Position numbers and translations under genes: made by a program
Shown: piece by piece, positions 8,106-17,082 of the stretch
Layout of the letters: each line of letters begins with the position of its first letter
How positions within the stretch are numbered: the first letter of the stretch is position 1
Notes under the pieces: model-generated
Databases searched by the model: none
Seen by the model: the letters and a program-made list of their open reading frames with translations, nothing else
Told to the model about the DNA's origin: nothing
Origin: Bacteroidales bacterium
GTDB taxonomy: Bacteria > Bacteroidota > Bacteroidia > Bacteroidales > UBA12170
DNA length: 41,385 bases
Direction of reading: 5' to 3'
Assembly (NCBI GenBank): GCA_021157585.1
Contig: JAGGWH010000072.1
Span: forward strand, 1-41,385

Positions 8106-8891
8106 ATGAAAAATTATACAATCATTTTATTATCGGCCATCCTACTTGGCTTTACTTCTTGCCAACCTAAAGTTGAAAAACAAAGCAATGATAAAAACGA
8201 GAAACTGCTTATGGCTACACTTTATGTGCAGCAAGCTGCCGAATTTAAAGCACTCAATTATCAGGCTTATAATATTGGCAAACTTCGTTTGGATCAAATA
8301 TTAAGCAAAAAACAAAGCGATAAAAAACTAGCTATTGTTGTAGATATCGACGAAACTGTTTTAGACAACTCCCCTTTTGAAGCAAAAAGTATTTTAGAAA
8401 AAACATCCTATCCCATGTACTGGGCTGAATGGTGTAATCTATCCAGAGCCGAATCTATTGCCGGAGCACAAGAATTTTTAAGTTATGCTGCAGAAAAAGG
8501 AGTTGAAACATTTTATATCTCCAACAGAAAAATAGAATTATACAAAGGAACTTTAAGCAACCTGATAAATAATGGTTTTCCTTTTGCCGACTCGACTCAC
8601 GTACTTTTAAGAACAACAACTTCCGACAAAGAACCGCGTAGAAGTATTGTTAAAGAAAACTACGAAATTGTTTTACTCTTTGGCGATAATTTAGGCGATT
8701 TCTCCTCCATTTTCGATAACAAAAGTACAGCTAATCGTTATGCAATGGTTGAAGAGCACAAATCCGAATTCGGCTCAAAATTTATTGTATTACCCAATCC
8801 AATGTACGGAGCTTGGGATGCTGCTATGTTTTACGATTTGGTAGTCGATAATAAAGACTCTGTTTATAAAGCACGATTGAAAAGTTTTTAA
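8106..8891 (+). CDS. Lipoprotein 5'-nucleotidase / acid phosphatase, e(P4) family
   Basis: 261 residues. A short signal peptide ends in a lipobox with C19 (GFTSC), so it should be lipid-anchored. The HAD catalytic motif DIDETVLDNS gives the DxDxT site D80/D82/T84. YISNR is the second HAD motif and GDNLGDF the acidic motif. MYWAEWC and PNPMYGAWD are typical of the e(P4) class-C acid phosphatases. Such enzymes remove phosphate from nucleotides (NMN and 5'-nucleotides in Haemophilus e(P4)) outside the cytoplasm so that nucleosides can be taken up. It stands between two terminators. Possible -7 box TATTTTTA at 8083-8090 (last base not G). Confidence 0.88.
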   Translation: MKNYTIILLSAILLGFTSCQPKVEKQSNDKNEKLLMATLYVQQAAEFKALNYQAYNIGKLRLDQILSKKQSDKKLAIVVDIDETVLDNSPFEAKSILEKTSYPMYWAEWCNLSRAESIAGAQEFLSYAAEKGVETFYISNRKIELYKGTLSNLINNGFPFADSTHVLLRTTTSDKEPRRSIVKENYEIVLLFGDNLGDFSSIFDNKSTANRYAMVEEHKSEFGSKFIVLPNPMYGAWDAAMFYDLVVDNKDSVYKARLKSF

Positions 8892-8912
8892 TAAGACCTT
8901 TTCACTCCAAAC

Positions 8913-8946
8913 AAAAAGCAGCATTGAAATATCAATACTGCTTTTT
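8913..8946. terminator. Bidirectional terminator between the phosphatase gene and sppA
   Basis: AAAAAGCAGCATTGA (8913-8927) pairs with TCAATACTGCTTTTT (8932-8946), one mismatch. A flank on one side and T flank on the other let it serve both convergent genes. Confidence 0.85.
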
Positions 8947-8974
8947 TTATTTCACAATGCCATCCAAATAAGCC

Positions 8975-10741
8975 TTAATTTATCTCCAAATCAAAAGGCA
9001 TTCTGGCTTGAATTAAATCTTGGTTTTGTAAATTGTTGAAATACTTTATGTACTTAGCAAACACACCAAATTCTTTTCCAATAAACACACTACTTTCTCC
9101 CGTTAAATCTTCAATCATTTGCATAACAGGATCTTTCTGAACAGGTAGTGATTGAATACGATAATCATCCATTTCGGCTAATTCTGCTGCTGCTGCAATG
9201 GCATCCTCTAAGCCCCCAAGTTCATCAACAAGACCTAAACCAATAGCTTGCTCTCCTGTCCACACTCTACCTTGACCAATAGCATCAACATCCTCAAAAG
9301 TCATACTTCTGCCCTCAGCGACTTTATTTACAAAACTAGAATAAACATTTTCTATACTTCTCTGAATAACAGCACGCTGAAATGGCGATAAAGGTTTTGT
9401 TAAATCCATAAAGTCTGAATTATCATTAGTCATCACCTCATCAAAAGTAATTCCTAATTTATCGTTCATCAGCTCTTTTGCATTTGGAATCATGCCGAAA
9501 ACGCCAATAGAACCAGTAATTGTTGTCGGTTCAGCAAAAATATAATTAGCATTACAAGCAATATAATAACCACCCGAAGCAGCCACATCACTCATAGAAG
9601 CAACTACCGGTTTTTCGGCTTTAGTCAACTCAAGCTCACGCCATATTAAATCAGAAATCAAAGCACTACCTCCGGGAGAATTTATGCGTAAAACAACAGC
9701 CTTAACACGATTATTTTCTCTAGCCTTTTTTAGTGCTTTTATAATATTTTTTTCTCCTATATATGTATCATCTCCTTTGCCCTGCATAATCTCTCCCGAA
9801 GCATAAATAACAGCAACTCTATCGCGCGATTTACTTCCTTTCTTATAAAAAGAGGTATTAATATATTTTCCAACATTCAATAAATTCAAATCCTTTTTTT
9901 CTTTTCCTCCGGAGAAAGAAACAAGATAATCTTCAACCTCATCCTTATATTTTAACTCATCAACAAAACCATAGTCAACAGTCGATTTTGCATCATTCAA
10001 AGCTAAATTATCTGCATATCTATTTAAATCATCAACAGTAAGCCCTCGGGATATAGCAATAGGATTTAATATCTCTGTCCAAACCGAATTGATTAAAGCA
10101 GTAGTTTGCTTTTTACTTGCCTCACTCATTTTATCAAGTATAAATGGCTCAACAGCACTTTTAAACTGTCCGTGCCTAATAATCTGCATATCTATTCCTA
10201 GCTTATCTAAAGCGCCTTTATAAAAAGTTACTTGTCCATGCAGACCATTAAAAAGAATAAAACCTTCGGGATGCAAAAAAAGATGATCGGCAACAGAAGC
10301 CAGATAATAAGCTTTCTGATCGAATACAGTAGCATAAGCAACAATAAACTTTCCATCTTCCTTAAAATCTTCAAGCGCATTTCTTATTTCTTGCACACTG
10401 GATATACCAGCAAGAATACTTGGCGCACTCAAATATATTCCATCAATATTAGGATCGGCTTTAGCCTTTTTAATAGCACGAATTATTTCGTCTAAACCGG
10501 GATTTTTTTTCATCGAAAAATCGGTGAAATCCATTTGAGCAAATGGATCATTACCACCTCTATCGTTAATTTGATAATCCAAATCAAGATGTAAAATACT
10601 ATGTTCAGTAGCAATTACTTCCTTATCTTCTGCAGAAGAAACAATAGCACCAATAATTCCTAGAAATAGAAAAAACGAAATTATTCCGGCAATAAAAATA
10701 CCAAGAACAGTTGCGAGTGTATATTTAAAAAACTGTGACAT
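8975..10741 (-). CDS. sppA: Signal peptide peptidase SppA, 67-kDa type
   Basis: 588 residues, matching the long two-repeat form. One N-terminal membrane segment (about 8-35) is followed by two ClpP/crotonase-like domains. The catalytic lysine is K194 (GQFKSAVEPF, in the first repeat) and the catalytic serine S389 (SDVAASGGYYIA, in the second), matching the Lys/Ser dyad of E. coli SppA. LRINSPGGSA (about 351-360) forms the oxyanion region. The protein faces the periplasm and degrades signal peptides left after secretion. It is monocistronic, with a 168-bp divergent region to the glucosaminidase gene. Confidence 0.95.
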   Translation of the reverse strand: MSQFFKYTLATVLGIFIAGIISFFLFLGIIGAIVSSAEDKEVIATEHSILHLDLDYQINDRGGNDPFAQMDFTDFSMKKNPGLDEIIRAIKKAKADPNIDGIYLSAPSILAGISSVQEIRNALEDFKEDGKFIVAYATVFDQKAYYLASVADHLFLHPEGFILFNGLHGQVTFYKGALDKLGIDMQIIRHGQFKSAVEPFILDKMSEASKKQTTALINSVWTEILNPIAISRGLTVDDLNRYADNLALNDAKSTVDYGFVDELKYKDEVEDYLVSFSGGKEKKDLNLLNVGKYINTSFYKKGSKSRDRVAVIYASGEIMQGKGDDTYIGEKNIIKALKKARENNRVKAVVLRINSPGGSALISDLIWRELELTKAEKPVVASMSDVAASGGYYIACNANYIFAEPTTITGSIGVFGMIPNAKELMNDKLGITFDEVMTNDNSDFMDLTKPLSPFQRAVIQRSIENVYSSFVNKVAEGRSMTFEDVDAIGQGRVWTGEQAIGLGLVDELGGLEDAIAAAAELAEMDDYRIQSLPVQKDPVMQMIEDLTGESSVFIGKEFGVFAKYIKYFNNLQNQDLIQARMPFDLEIN

Positions 10742-10870
10742 ATAGCTTAAATTTTAACGATTAATGTAAGCTGCAAGTTAAGTATTTTTCTTTGTTCAAA
10801 GGTTAATGATTTTATTGAACTATGCTAATTCTTTGTTAACAATGGACTGTGAAAACTTTAGTTATTTTCA

Positions 10871-10903
10871 TTTGTCAAATTTTATGCTTTTAAAGCAACT
10901 TTG
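10871..10903 (+). promoter_or_regulatory. Possible promoter of the glucosaminidase gene
   Basis: TTTG (10871-10874), 21-nt spacer, then CAACTTTG (10896-10903), one base off TANNTTTG. The ATG at 10910 is only 6 nt after the box, so the transcript would be leaderless or nearly so. Confidence 0.35.
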
Positions 10904-10909
10904 TATTAG

Positions 10910-11566
10910 ATGAGAATAAATAAAAATATAGGAATCTTTCAGACGATAGCTTTAATCTTTTTTCTTCTGTTGGGCTTATATAGTTTAGCCAACAAACCTT
11001 ACTCTCATTTTAATGCGAGGCATACTGTAAACAATTATTTTTCGATTTACATAATGGATCAGGGACAATGTACAGCACAAGATTTTTGTGCTATGCTATT
11101 GTTTTACAACCCAAATCTAAAAATAGAAAAAGCAGAATCACTTGCCAAAATGTATATACTCGAAGCTCAAAAAGAAGGAGTAAATCAAGACATTGCTTTT
11201 ACTCAAATGTGTTTAGAAACAGGCTTTTTAACCTATAATGGAAATGTAAAATCCCATCAAAATAATTTTGCCGGTTTAGGTGCCATAAATAAAGATGAAA
11301 ACGGAGAGTGCTTCCCCGATATTCAAACCGGAGTAAGAGCTCATATACAACACCTTAAAGCCTACGGATCAAAGCGTAATTTATTTTCCGATTTAGTTGA
11401 TTCACGCTTTAGATTTGTAAAACGCGGCAGTGCTCTAACAATTTACGATTTAACCGGTAAATGGGCATCAGATAAAGAATATGCACTCAAACTGGAGGAT
11501 CTCCTTTCTCGCCTATTTTTTATCCGAAATCAAATTGCTTTCAGAGAATCTTTAGGGATTTATTAA
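10910..11566 (+). CDS. Glucosaminidase (FlgJ/LytG-like) domain protein
   Basis: 218 residues. A membrane segment at about 8-28 is followed by a short linker and a peptidoglycan N-acetylglucosaminidase-type domain. Visible features are AKMYILEAQKEGVNQDIAFTQMCLETGFL, which contains the likely catalytic Glu in LETG, then NNFAGLGA and GVRAHIQHLKAY, all typical of the family. The product should cleave or trim glycan strands in the periplasm. The ATG at 10910 is the first in frame; translation may start close to the transcript end. Substrate is inferred from family only. Confidence 0.82.
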   Translation: MRINKNIGIFQTIALIFFLLLGLYSLANKPYSHFNARHTVNNYFSIYIMDQGQCTAQDFCAMLLFYNPNLKIEKAESLAKMYILEAQKEGVNQDIAFTQMCLETGFLTYNGNVKSHQNNFAGLGAINKDENGECFPDIQTGVRAHIQHLKAYGSKRNLFSDLVDSRFRFVKRGSALTIYDLTGKWASDKEYALKLEDLLSRLFFIRNQIAFRESLGIY

Positions 11567-11671
11567 ATTTTCCTACACTTAAAACTCCTAAAATAAGCTC
11601 CTTATATTTGAAGACTAACAAATGGTTAATAAGTTAGCTTTATCAATGAATTCCTAAGTCCTTTCTTTTTT

Positions 11672-11679
11672 TATTTTTG
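11672..11679 (+). promoter_or_regulatory. Putative -7 promoter box of folK, almost touching the start codon
   Basis: TATTTTTG matches TANNTTTG and ends 7 nt before the ATG at 11687, predicting a leader of only a few nucleotides or none. Confidence 0.45.
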
Positions 11680-11686
11680 CTATTGG

Positions 11687-12175
11687 ATGCATAAAATTAC
11701 GATACTTTTAGGAAGTAATCAAGGCAATAGAAGAGACTTGATTTTAAGAGCAATACAATTGCTCGAAACCAAACTTGGCAAATACCTAAAAGCATCTTCT
11801 ATCTATGAATCAAAAGCTTGGGGTTTTGAAGCAGAAACAACATTTCTTAATCAGGTTTTAATATTTGAAACACAATTAAAGCCACAGGAGATTTTACAGA
11901 TTAGCCTCGATATAGAAAAAGTATTAGGAAGAATAAGAAATACCAAAGGATATGCTTCTCGCACTATGGATATCGACCTGCTTTTCTACGATAATCGAAT
12001 TATTGAAGAAGCAAACTTACAAATTCCTCATCCCCGATTACATTTACGCCGTTTTACTTTAGAGCCATTAGTAGAAATAATACCAAATTTTATCCATCCA
12101 AAATTTAAAAAAAGCATGAGTGAACTTTTGCAAGCTTGCCCAGATAATTTAATGCCAAATAAACTTGAAAAATAA
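11687..12175 (+). CDS. folK: 2-amino-4-hydroxy-6-hydroxymethyldihydropteridine pyrophosphokinase
   Basis: 162 residues, standard length. It transfers pyrophosphate from ATP to 6-hydroxymethyl-7,8-dihydropterin in folate synthesis. The motifs are LLGSNQGNR at the N-terminus, WGFEAETTFLNQV, and the signature RTMDIDLLFYD with the metal-binding aspartates, then IPHPRLHLRRFTLEPL. It is followed after 1 nt by a deoxynucleoside kinase gene, so the two are one operon. Confidence 0.95.
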   Translation: MHKITILLGSNQGNRRDLILRAIQLLETKLGKYLKASSIYESKAWGFEAETTFLNQVLIFETQLKPQEILQISLDIEKVLGRIRNTKGYASRTMDIDLLFYDNRIIEEANLQIPHPRLHLRRFTLEPLVEIIPNFIHPKFKKSMSELLQACPDNLMPNKLEK

Positions 12176-12176
12176 A

Positions 12177-12809
12177 ATGATTCATAATTTTGTTGCCATA
12201 GAAGGAACCATAGGTGCGGGGAAAACATCCTTAGCAACTAAAATTGCTGAGGAGAACAATGGAAAACTTATACTGGAACAATTTGCCGACAATCCTTTTT
12301 TACCAAAATTTTATGAAAACGGCGACAAATACGCTTTTCCCTTGGAACTCTCCTTTTTAGCAGAACGCTACCAACAACTTAGTGCTCAACTGAGCTCACA
12401 AGATTTATTTAAAAATTTTACTATTTCGGATTATTTATTTAACAAATCATTAATCTTCGCACAAAAAACACTTCCTCCCGATTTATTTGGCTTATATAGT
12501 AAACTCTTCGGCATTATCAACTCCTCCATTCCAACCCCCGACCTTTTAGTTTATCTTTATTTAAGAGTAGACCGACTAAAAGCCAATATTAAATTGCGTG
12601 GACGTTCTTATGAGCAAAGTATTGCCGATGATTATTTGGAATCGATTCAACAAGGCTATTTTGAGTTTATCAGACAGCAACAAAATATGCGTATTTTAAT
12701 CTTAGATACCAACAATATCGACTTTGTCAAAAATCCCGAAGATTATAAAAAAATAATGTATCATATCAATCAAGAATACTCTGTTGGTATTCACCGAAGA
12801 GTACTTTAA
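12177..12809 (+). CDS. Deoxynucleoside kinase (dGK/dAK type)
   Basis: 210 residues from the ATG at 12177; a TTG at 12165 would add four residues and overlap folK, and the family starts at (M)xxxFVAIEG. The P-loop is GTIGAGKTS (about 10-18). ERYQQLS and the C-terminal lid LKANIKLRGRSYEQS match deoxynucleoside kinases. It phosphorylates a deoxynucleoside with ATP in salvage; purine or pyrimidine preference cannot be told here. In my recollection folK and this kinase are often neighbours in Bacteroidota. Confidence 0.9.
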   Translation: MIHNFVAIEGTIGAGKTSLATKIAEENNGKLILEQFADNPFLPKFYENGDKYAFPLELSFLAERYQQLSAQLSSQDLFKNFTISDYLFNKSLIFAQKTLPPDLFGLYSKLFGIINSSIPTPDLLVYLYLRVDRLKANIKLRGRSYEQSIADDYLESIQQGYFEFIRQQQNMRILILDTNNIDFVKNPEDYKKIMYHINQEYSVGIHRRVL

Positions 12810-12938
12810 CAGCTAATTATCAGAATTTTTTAACCTCAAACCACCAATACTAATTCACAAATTAATGTTGATGATTTTCATATTAATAAAAATCTCTTTA
12901 CAGTTTGATTTGTAACTTTACGTCTAAATGGGAAGTGC

Positions 12939-15605
12939 ATGCAAACAAATACTAAAGTATCAACAATAATTATCACGCTCCTGCTTGGGGCTTTTCTTGC
13001 TGCTGCTTGGTTTGGATATAAATTATTATCAACCGAAAGCCTGAATCCTTTACAAGCTTTTCCCAAAAACACAGCTTTTGTCCTTGAAATTCCTAAAGCA
13101 GAAAAATTCTTCCGAAAACTAAATAATGAAAATATTTTTTGGAATGATTTATTATTGAACAAAAAAGCAAAGGAATTTAATGACGTTTTTAATGAATTAT
13201 TGACTGAGAGCCGAAATGATGAAAAATTAAAATCTTTTTTTAATCAAACTTTTTATTTGTCTTTAATCTCTACAGATGAAAATTCAACAGATTTTTTACT
13301 AATAACAAAGCATAATAGATTCAATCTAAAATCTTTACAAACAAAACTTCTGAGTAAAATAAAAGGAATACAGTATTATGCTCCAATTAACGATTCTAAT
13401 TTTGCCAAAATAACAACTGCTACGTCAAGCTATTTTCTTGAAGAAAGTAAAGGTTTATTCTTTATCAGCTCTAATCCAAAAGTAATACAAAAAGCAAAAA
13501 AACAGTTAGCAGAAGAAAAAGAGCTAATCAAGTCTGTTGACTTTAACCAATTAAAAACAACTAGAGGAAAACGTGCAGATGCCTACCTTTATATAGAATA
13601 TCCTTCTATAAACGAAAACCTGAAAAACATACTTAATACCAAGGGAATCGCCAAGCTAAAACCATCTTCCGTAGCTAATTACAGCGTTTTAGATATTATA
13701 TTAAAAAAAGACGAACTCCTGTTAAACGGATATACTTCGGCTTTCGATAGTTTAAACCAAAACCTAAGCGCTTTCAAAAATCAAAAAGGACAAAAGTCGC
13801 AATTAGCAATATCACTCCCCTATTTTACAGAAAGTTTTATTGGCTATAATCTTTCCAACTATCGTTCTTTTATTGAAAAGCAAACTGTTTTATCGCAACT
13901 TAAAAAACAGCGTACTGCTATTGATAAAATGATAAATGGAAAATCTTTGGATATTACCGAAAAGTGGTGGGCAGGAGAAGTAGCTTTAGTCGTTGATAAT
14001 AAGCAAAGAGAATATGTTGTAGCAACGGCAAAATCCGGAAGAGAGGCTTATCGATTATTATCGGATATTGCTCATCAATCGCAACCGGAAATTATTACAA
14101 TAAACTATCGTGAACAAAAGATTAAAGAAATCAATTCTCCACATTTTCTTGTCAGTCAGTTTGGAAACTTATTTTCCAACTTTAAAGAAGTTTACTTTTG
14201 CGTTATTGACGACGCTGTAATTTTTTCGAAAAATATTCCTGATTTAAAAAAATATATTGATGCTTTGATTTTAGGAAATAATTTAAGCAAAAACGAAAGT
14301 TATATTAAATTTTCCGATAACCTTTCTGATAACGCCATAATACGGATTTACAGCAAAACACCAAAAACCACACATCCAATCTTCGATTTATTCTTATTAA
14401 ACGGTAAAACTCTTTTCAATAATTTCGGGAATCTTATTAAGCATATCCAAGGGCTTGGAATTCAAATTAGCAATAAAAACGATCTGTTTTATACAGGATT
14501 ATTTATAAGCCACGGAGAAAATATTATAGAAAAATCGAGTGCATGGCAAGTTGACTTAGAAGCAGAAATTGTTGCCGGTCCATTCTTAGTAAAGAACCAC
14601 AGTACAGGCGGAAAAAGCATCTTAGTACAAGATAAATTTAATACACTTTATCTTTTAAATGCCAAAGGCGATATCATTTGGAATCAAACACTTAAAGAAA
14701 CGATTAAGAGTCAGGTTTTTTCTGTCGATTTTTATAAAAACGGAAAATGGCAGTATCTTTTCAATAGTGCAAACTTTTTATATTTAATAGATATAAATGG
14801 GAATCCGGTAGCAGATTATCCTATTCAACTGAATGCTGAGGCGAGCAATAGCTTACAAGTCTTGGACTATAATAATAAAAAAGATTATCGTATAATAATT
14901 GCGGCTAAAAACGGAGAAATATATAATTACGAATTAAGCGGAAGGCTCCTAAAAGGCTGGCAAGCAGAAAACACCAGAAAAGAAATAAGTAAGCCTCTTA
15001 CCCATTTAATTTCCAACAAAAAAGACTATTTAATATTTGAAGCATCAAACGGGAATATAATTATGACCGACCGACGAGGAAACAAACGAATGGAAATACG
15101 TAAATCATTTACCAATGCCTTAGGATCGGATATTTATATCAATCGTACAAATAGCAAAAAGGGGATGATGCTCACTACAGATACTAAAGGCAACTTGGTT
15201 TATATTCCTGAAAAAGGAAGTGTTATAAAAACATCTTTCGGAAAAATGTCGAGTAATCACTTTTTCCTTTATTCAGATTTTGATAAAAATACAGAAATGG
15301 ATTTTATTTTTCTAGATGGTAAAAGATTACAAATTTTTGACAAGTTCAAAAAAGTATTACTATCGTATGATTTTAATAATTCTATTCAGCTAAAACCACA
15401 ACTATTTAGTATTAATAATCAGACAATATTGGGAATTGTTGATCAAACAGAAAATCAGCTTTATCTATTCAATAAAGATGGTATTTTAAAGGATAAAATA
15501 AGGAAAGGAAATACTCCTTTTGTAACAGGAAGATTAAATAAAAGCGCAAGCCCTTCCCTGCTTATCGGTTCGGGTAAATCACTTTTCAACTATCCTTTAG
15601 ATTGA
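12939..15605 (+). CDS. Large membrane-anchored DUF3352-like protein with a propeller-like C-terminal half
   Basis: 888 residues. An N-terminal membrane segment (about 8-30) is followed by a region of DUF3352 type (LQAFPKNTAFVLEIPKAEKFFRKL). The region from about 545 on has repeated beta-rich units such as ILVQDKFNTLYLLNAKGDIIW, LFNSANFLYLIDINGNPV and IIIAAKNGEIYNYELSGRLL, each like a PQQ/beta-propeller blade ending in G-D/N-x-hydrophobic. Such proteins are widespread and uncharacterised in Bacteroidota; the topology suggests the bulk lies in the periplasm. A possible -7 box TAACTTTA lies at 12913-12920. It ends 9 nt inside the convergent nth gene. No function can be assigned. Confidence 0.7.
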   Translation: MQTNTKVSTIIITLLLGAFLAAAWFGYKLLSTESLNPLQAFPKNTAFVLEIPKAEKFFRKLNNENIFWNDLLLNKKAKEFNDVFNELLTESRNDEKLKSFFNQTFYLSLISTDENSTDFLLITKHNRFNLKSLQTKLLSKIKGIQYYAPINDSNFAKITTATSSYFLEESKGLFFISSNPKVIQKAKKQLAEEKELIKSVDFNQLKTTRGKRADAYLYIEYPSINENLKNILNTKGIAKLKPSSVANYSVLDIILKKDELLLNGYTSAFDSLNQNLSAFKNQKGQKSQLAISLPYFTESFIGYNLSNYRSFIEKQTVLSQLKKQRTAIDKMINGKSLDITEKWWAGEVALVVDNKQREYVVATAKSGREAYRLLSDIAHQSQPEIITINYREQKIKEINSPHFLVSQFGNLFSNFKEVYFCVIDDAVIFSKNIPDLKKYIDALILGNNLSKNESYIKFSDNLSDNAIIRIYSKTPKTTHPIFDLFLLNGKTLFNNFGNLIKHIQGLGIQISNKNDLFYTGLFISHGENIIEKSSAWQVDLEAEIVAGPFLVKNHSTGGKSILVQDKFNTLYLLNAKGDIIWNQTLKETIKSQVFSVDFYKNGKWQYLFNSANFLYLIDINGNPVADYPIQLNAEASNSLQVLDYNNKKDYRIIIAAKNGEIYNYELSGRLLKGWQAENTRKEISKPLTHLISNKKDYLIFEASNGNIIMTDRRGNKRMEIRKSFTNALGSDIYINRTNSKKGMMLTTDTKGNLVYIPEKGSVIKTSFGKMSSNHFFLYSDFDKNTEMDFIFLDGKRLQIFDKFKKVLLSYDFNNSIQLKPQLFSINNQTILGIVDQTENQLYLFNKDGILKDKIRKGNTPFVTGRLNKSASPSLLIGSGKSLFNYPLD

Positions 15606-16241
15606 TTTTCTATCAGTATAGAATTTACAGTATTCTTTTAAACCACAACTTTCACACTTCGGTTTTCTAGCCAAACAAACATATCGTCCGTGCAAGATTA
15701 ACCAATGATGAGCGATTGCCAATTTTTCTTCAGGAATATATTTCACTAACTGTTTTTCGGTTTCCAAAGGTGTTTTAGCGTTATACGTTAATCCCAAACG
15801 TGCAGCAAGCCTAAAAACGTGAGTATCAACGGCCATAGCCGGCTTATTAAAAATTACAGAAGCAATAACATTAGCCGTTTTTCTTCCAACTCCGGGCATT
15901 TTCTGCAATTCATTGATATCCGATGGAAGCTCACCTTTAAAGTCTTGGTGTAACATTTTAGCCATTCCAACTAAATGTTTAGCCTTATTATTTGGATAAG
16001 AACAACTACGAATAAAAGTAAATACATCTTCCGAACTGGCTTTTGACATGCTTATCTCGTCAGGATATTGCGCAAATAATGCAGGCGTAATTTGGTTTAC
16101 ACGTTTATCTGTACATTGTGCCGAAAGAATTACAGCAACCAAAAGCTCAAAAGGGTTTGAATAATGCAGTTCTGTTTCAGCAATAGGCATATTCTCTTCA
16201 AACCACTGAATCACAGCTTCAAAACGCTCTTTTTTACGCAT
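15597..16241 (-). CDS. nth: Endonuclease III
   Basis: 214 residues. A bifunctional DNA glycosylase/AP lyase removing oxidised pyrimidines. The helix-hairpin-helix is LQKMPGVGRKTANV with catalytic lysine K121; the catalytic aspartate is D139 (AVDTHVFRLAARLGL). The C-terminal [4Fe-4S] loop is C189-x6-C196-x2-C199-x5-C205, complete. It lies 4 nt after the LutA-like gene, in one operon with it, and its 3' end overlaps the convergent DUF3352-like gene by 9 nt. Confidence 0.96.
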   Translation of the reverse strand: MRKKERFEAVIQWFEENMPIAETELHYSNPFELLVAVILSAQCTDKRVNQITPALFAQYPDEISMSKASSEDVFTFIRSCSYPNNKAKHLVGMAKMLHQDFKGELPSDINELQKMPGVGRKTANVIASVIFNKPAMAVDTHVFRLAARLGLTYNAKTPLETEKQLVKYIPEEKLAIAHHWLILHGRYVCLARKPKCESCGLKEYCKFYTDRKSI

Positions 16242-16245
16242 AGTA

Positions 16246-16968
16246 TTAAGTGAGATTTGCCGCTAAAACATCAACAATATGTATACATTTTATTGGGAGT
16301 TTATGCTTTTCAACATAACCGCAAATATTCATTAAACAACTGGAATCTGTAGATACAATATATTCGGCTCCTGTTGCTAAAGCTTTTTCCACTTTTTGCT
16401 GAACCATAGCACTGGAAATACCTTCAAACTTAACAGAAAATGTTCCGCCAAAGCCACAGCAACTATCAGGCTCTTCCATTTCAATCAATTCCAAACCTTT
16501 AACTTTACTCAAAAGCAAACGAGGTTCGTTTGTCAGTCCGTACTCTCGCTTTGAAGCACAAGACTCGTGATAAGTAACTTTATGATTAAACTCGGCACCA
16601 ATATCTGTCTTTTTAAGCACATTTACCAAAAAATCGGTAAATTCAAAAATAGAGTTTTGTAATTGTTTCGATTCATTATGCAAGGCAGAATTATGAAATA
16701 GCTTTGGATATTGCCTTCTCACCATTCCCGTACAAGATGCCGAAGGTCCTACAACATAATGTTTACCGTGAAAATCTTTAATAAATTTCGCTCCTAAGTC
16801 TTTAGCCTCATCCCAAAATCCGCTATTAAAAGCCATTTGTCCACAACAAGTTTGTTTAGGATTATAATTTACATCTGCCCCTAAGTTCTCAAGGAGTTTA
16901 ATCATATTCTTTCCTGTTTCAGGAAAAAACTGGTCAATAAAACATGGGATAAAGGCTTCTACTTTCAT
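16246..16968 (-). CDS. (Fe-S)-binding protein of the LutA/YkgE family
   Basis: 240 residues, the length of B. subtilis LutA (about 238). It has two cysteine-rich CCG-type domains: C41-C42-G with C79, and C137 (ESCASKREYG), C170-C171-G with C211. In LutABC the protein takes part in L-lactate oxidation with LutB and LutC. Neither partner gene is in this window, so they are elsewhere or the protein works with another complex. A well-formed promoter precedes it (16989-17018), and nth follows after 4 nt. Confidence 0.85.
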   Translation of the reverse strand: MKVEAFIPCFIDQFFPETGKNMIKLLENLGADVNYNPKQTCCGQMAFNSGFWDEAKDLGAKFIKDFHGKHYVVGPSASCTGMVRRQYPKLFHNSALHNESKQLQNSIFEFTDFLVNVLKKTDIGAEFNHKVTYHESCASKREYGLTNEPRLLLSKVKGLELIEMEEPDSCCGFGGTFSVKFEGISSAMVQQKVEKALATGAEYIVSTDSSCLMNICGYVEKHKLPIKCIHIVDVLAANLT

Positions 16969-16988
16969 TTGTTTTAAACAATTAAGTG

Positions 16989-17018
16989 CAAAAGTAGCGA
17001 AAGCCTTTTAATATCCAA
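16989..17018 (-). promoter_or_regulatory. Promoter of the lutA-like/nth operon
   Basis: On the minus strand: TTG at 17018-17016, a 19-nt spacer, then TACTTTTG at 16996-16989. Both boxes and the spacing fit the Bacteroidota consensus (TTG-N19-TANNTTTG). The ATG is at 16968. Confidence 0.65.
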
Positions 17019-17035
17019 GAATAGCGGTACCGAAT

Positions 17036-17043
17036 TATTTTTG
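17036..17043 (+). promoter_or_regulatory. Putative -7 promoter box of the hydrolase/deoD operon
   Basis: TATTTTTG matches TANNTTTG, 39 nt before the ATG at 17083. No -33 TTG at the usual distance. Confidence 0.45.
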
Positions 17044-17082
17044 CATTTTTTGTATCTTGCAGAAAAATTAAATCTAAATCCC

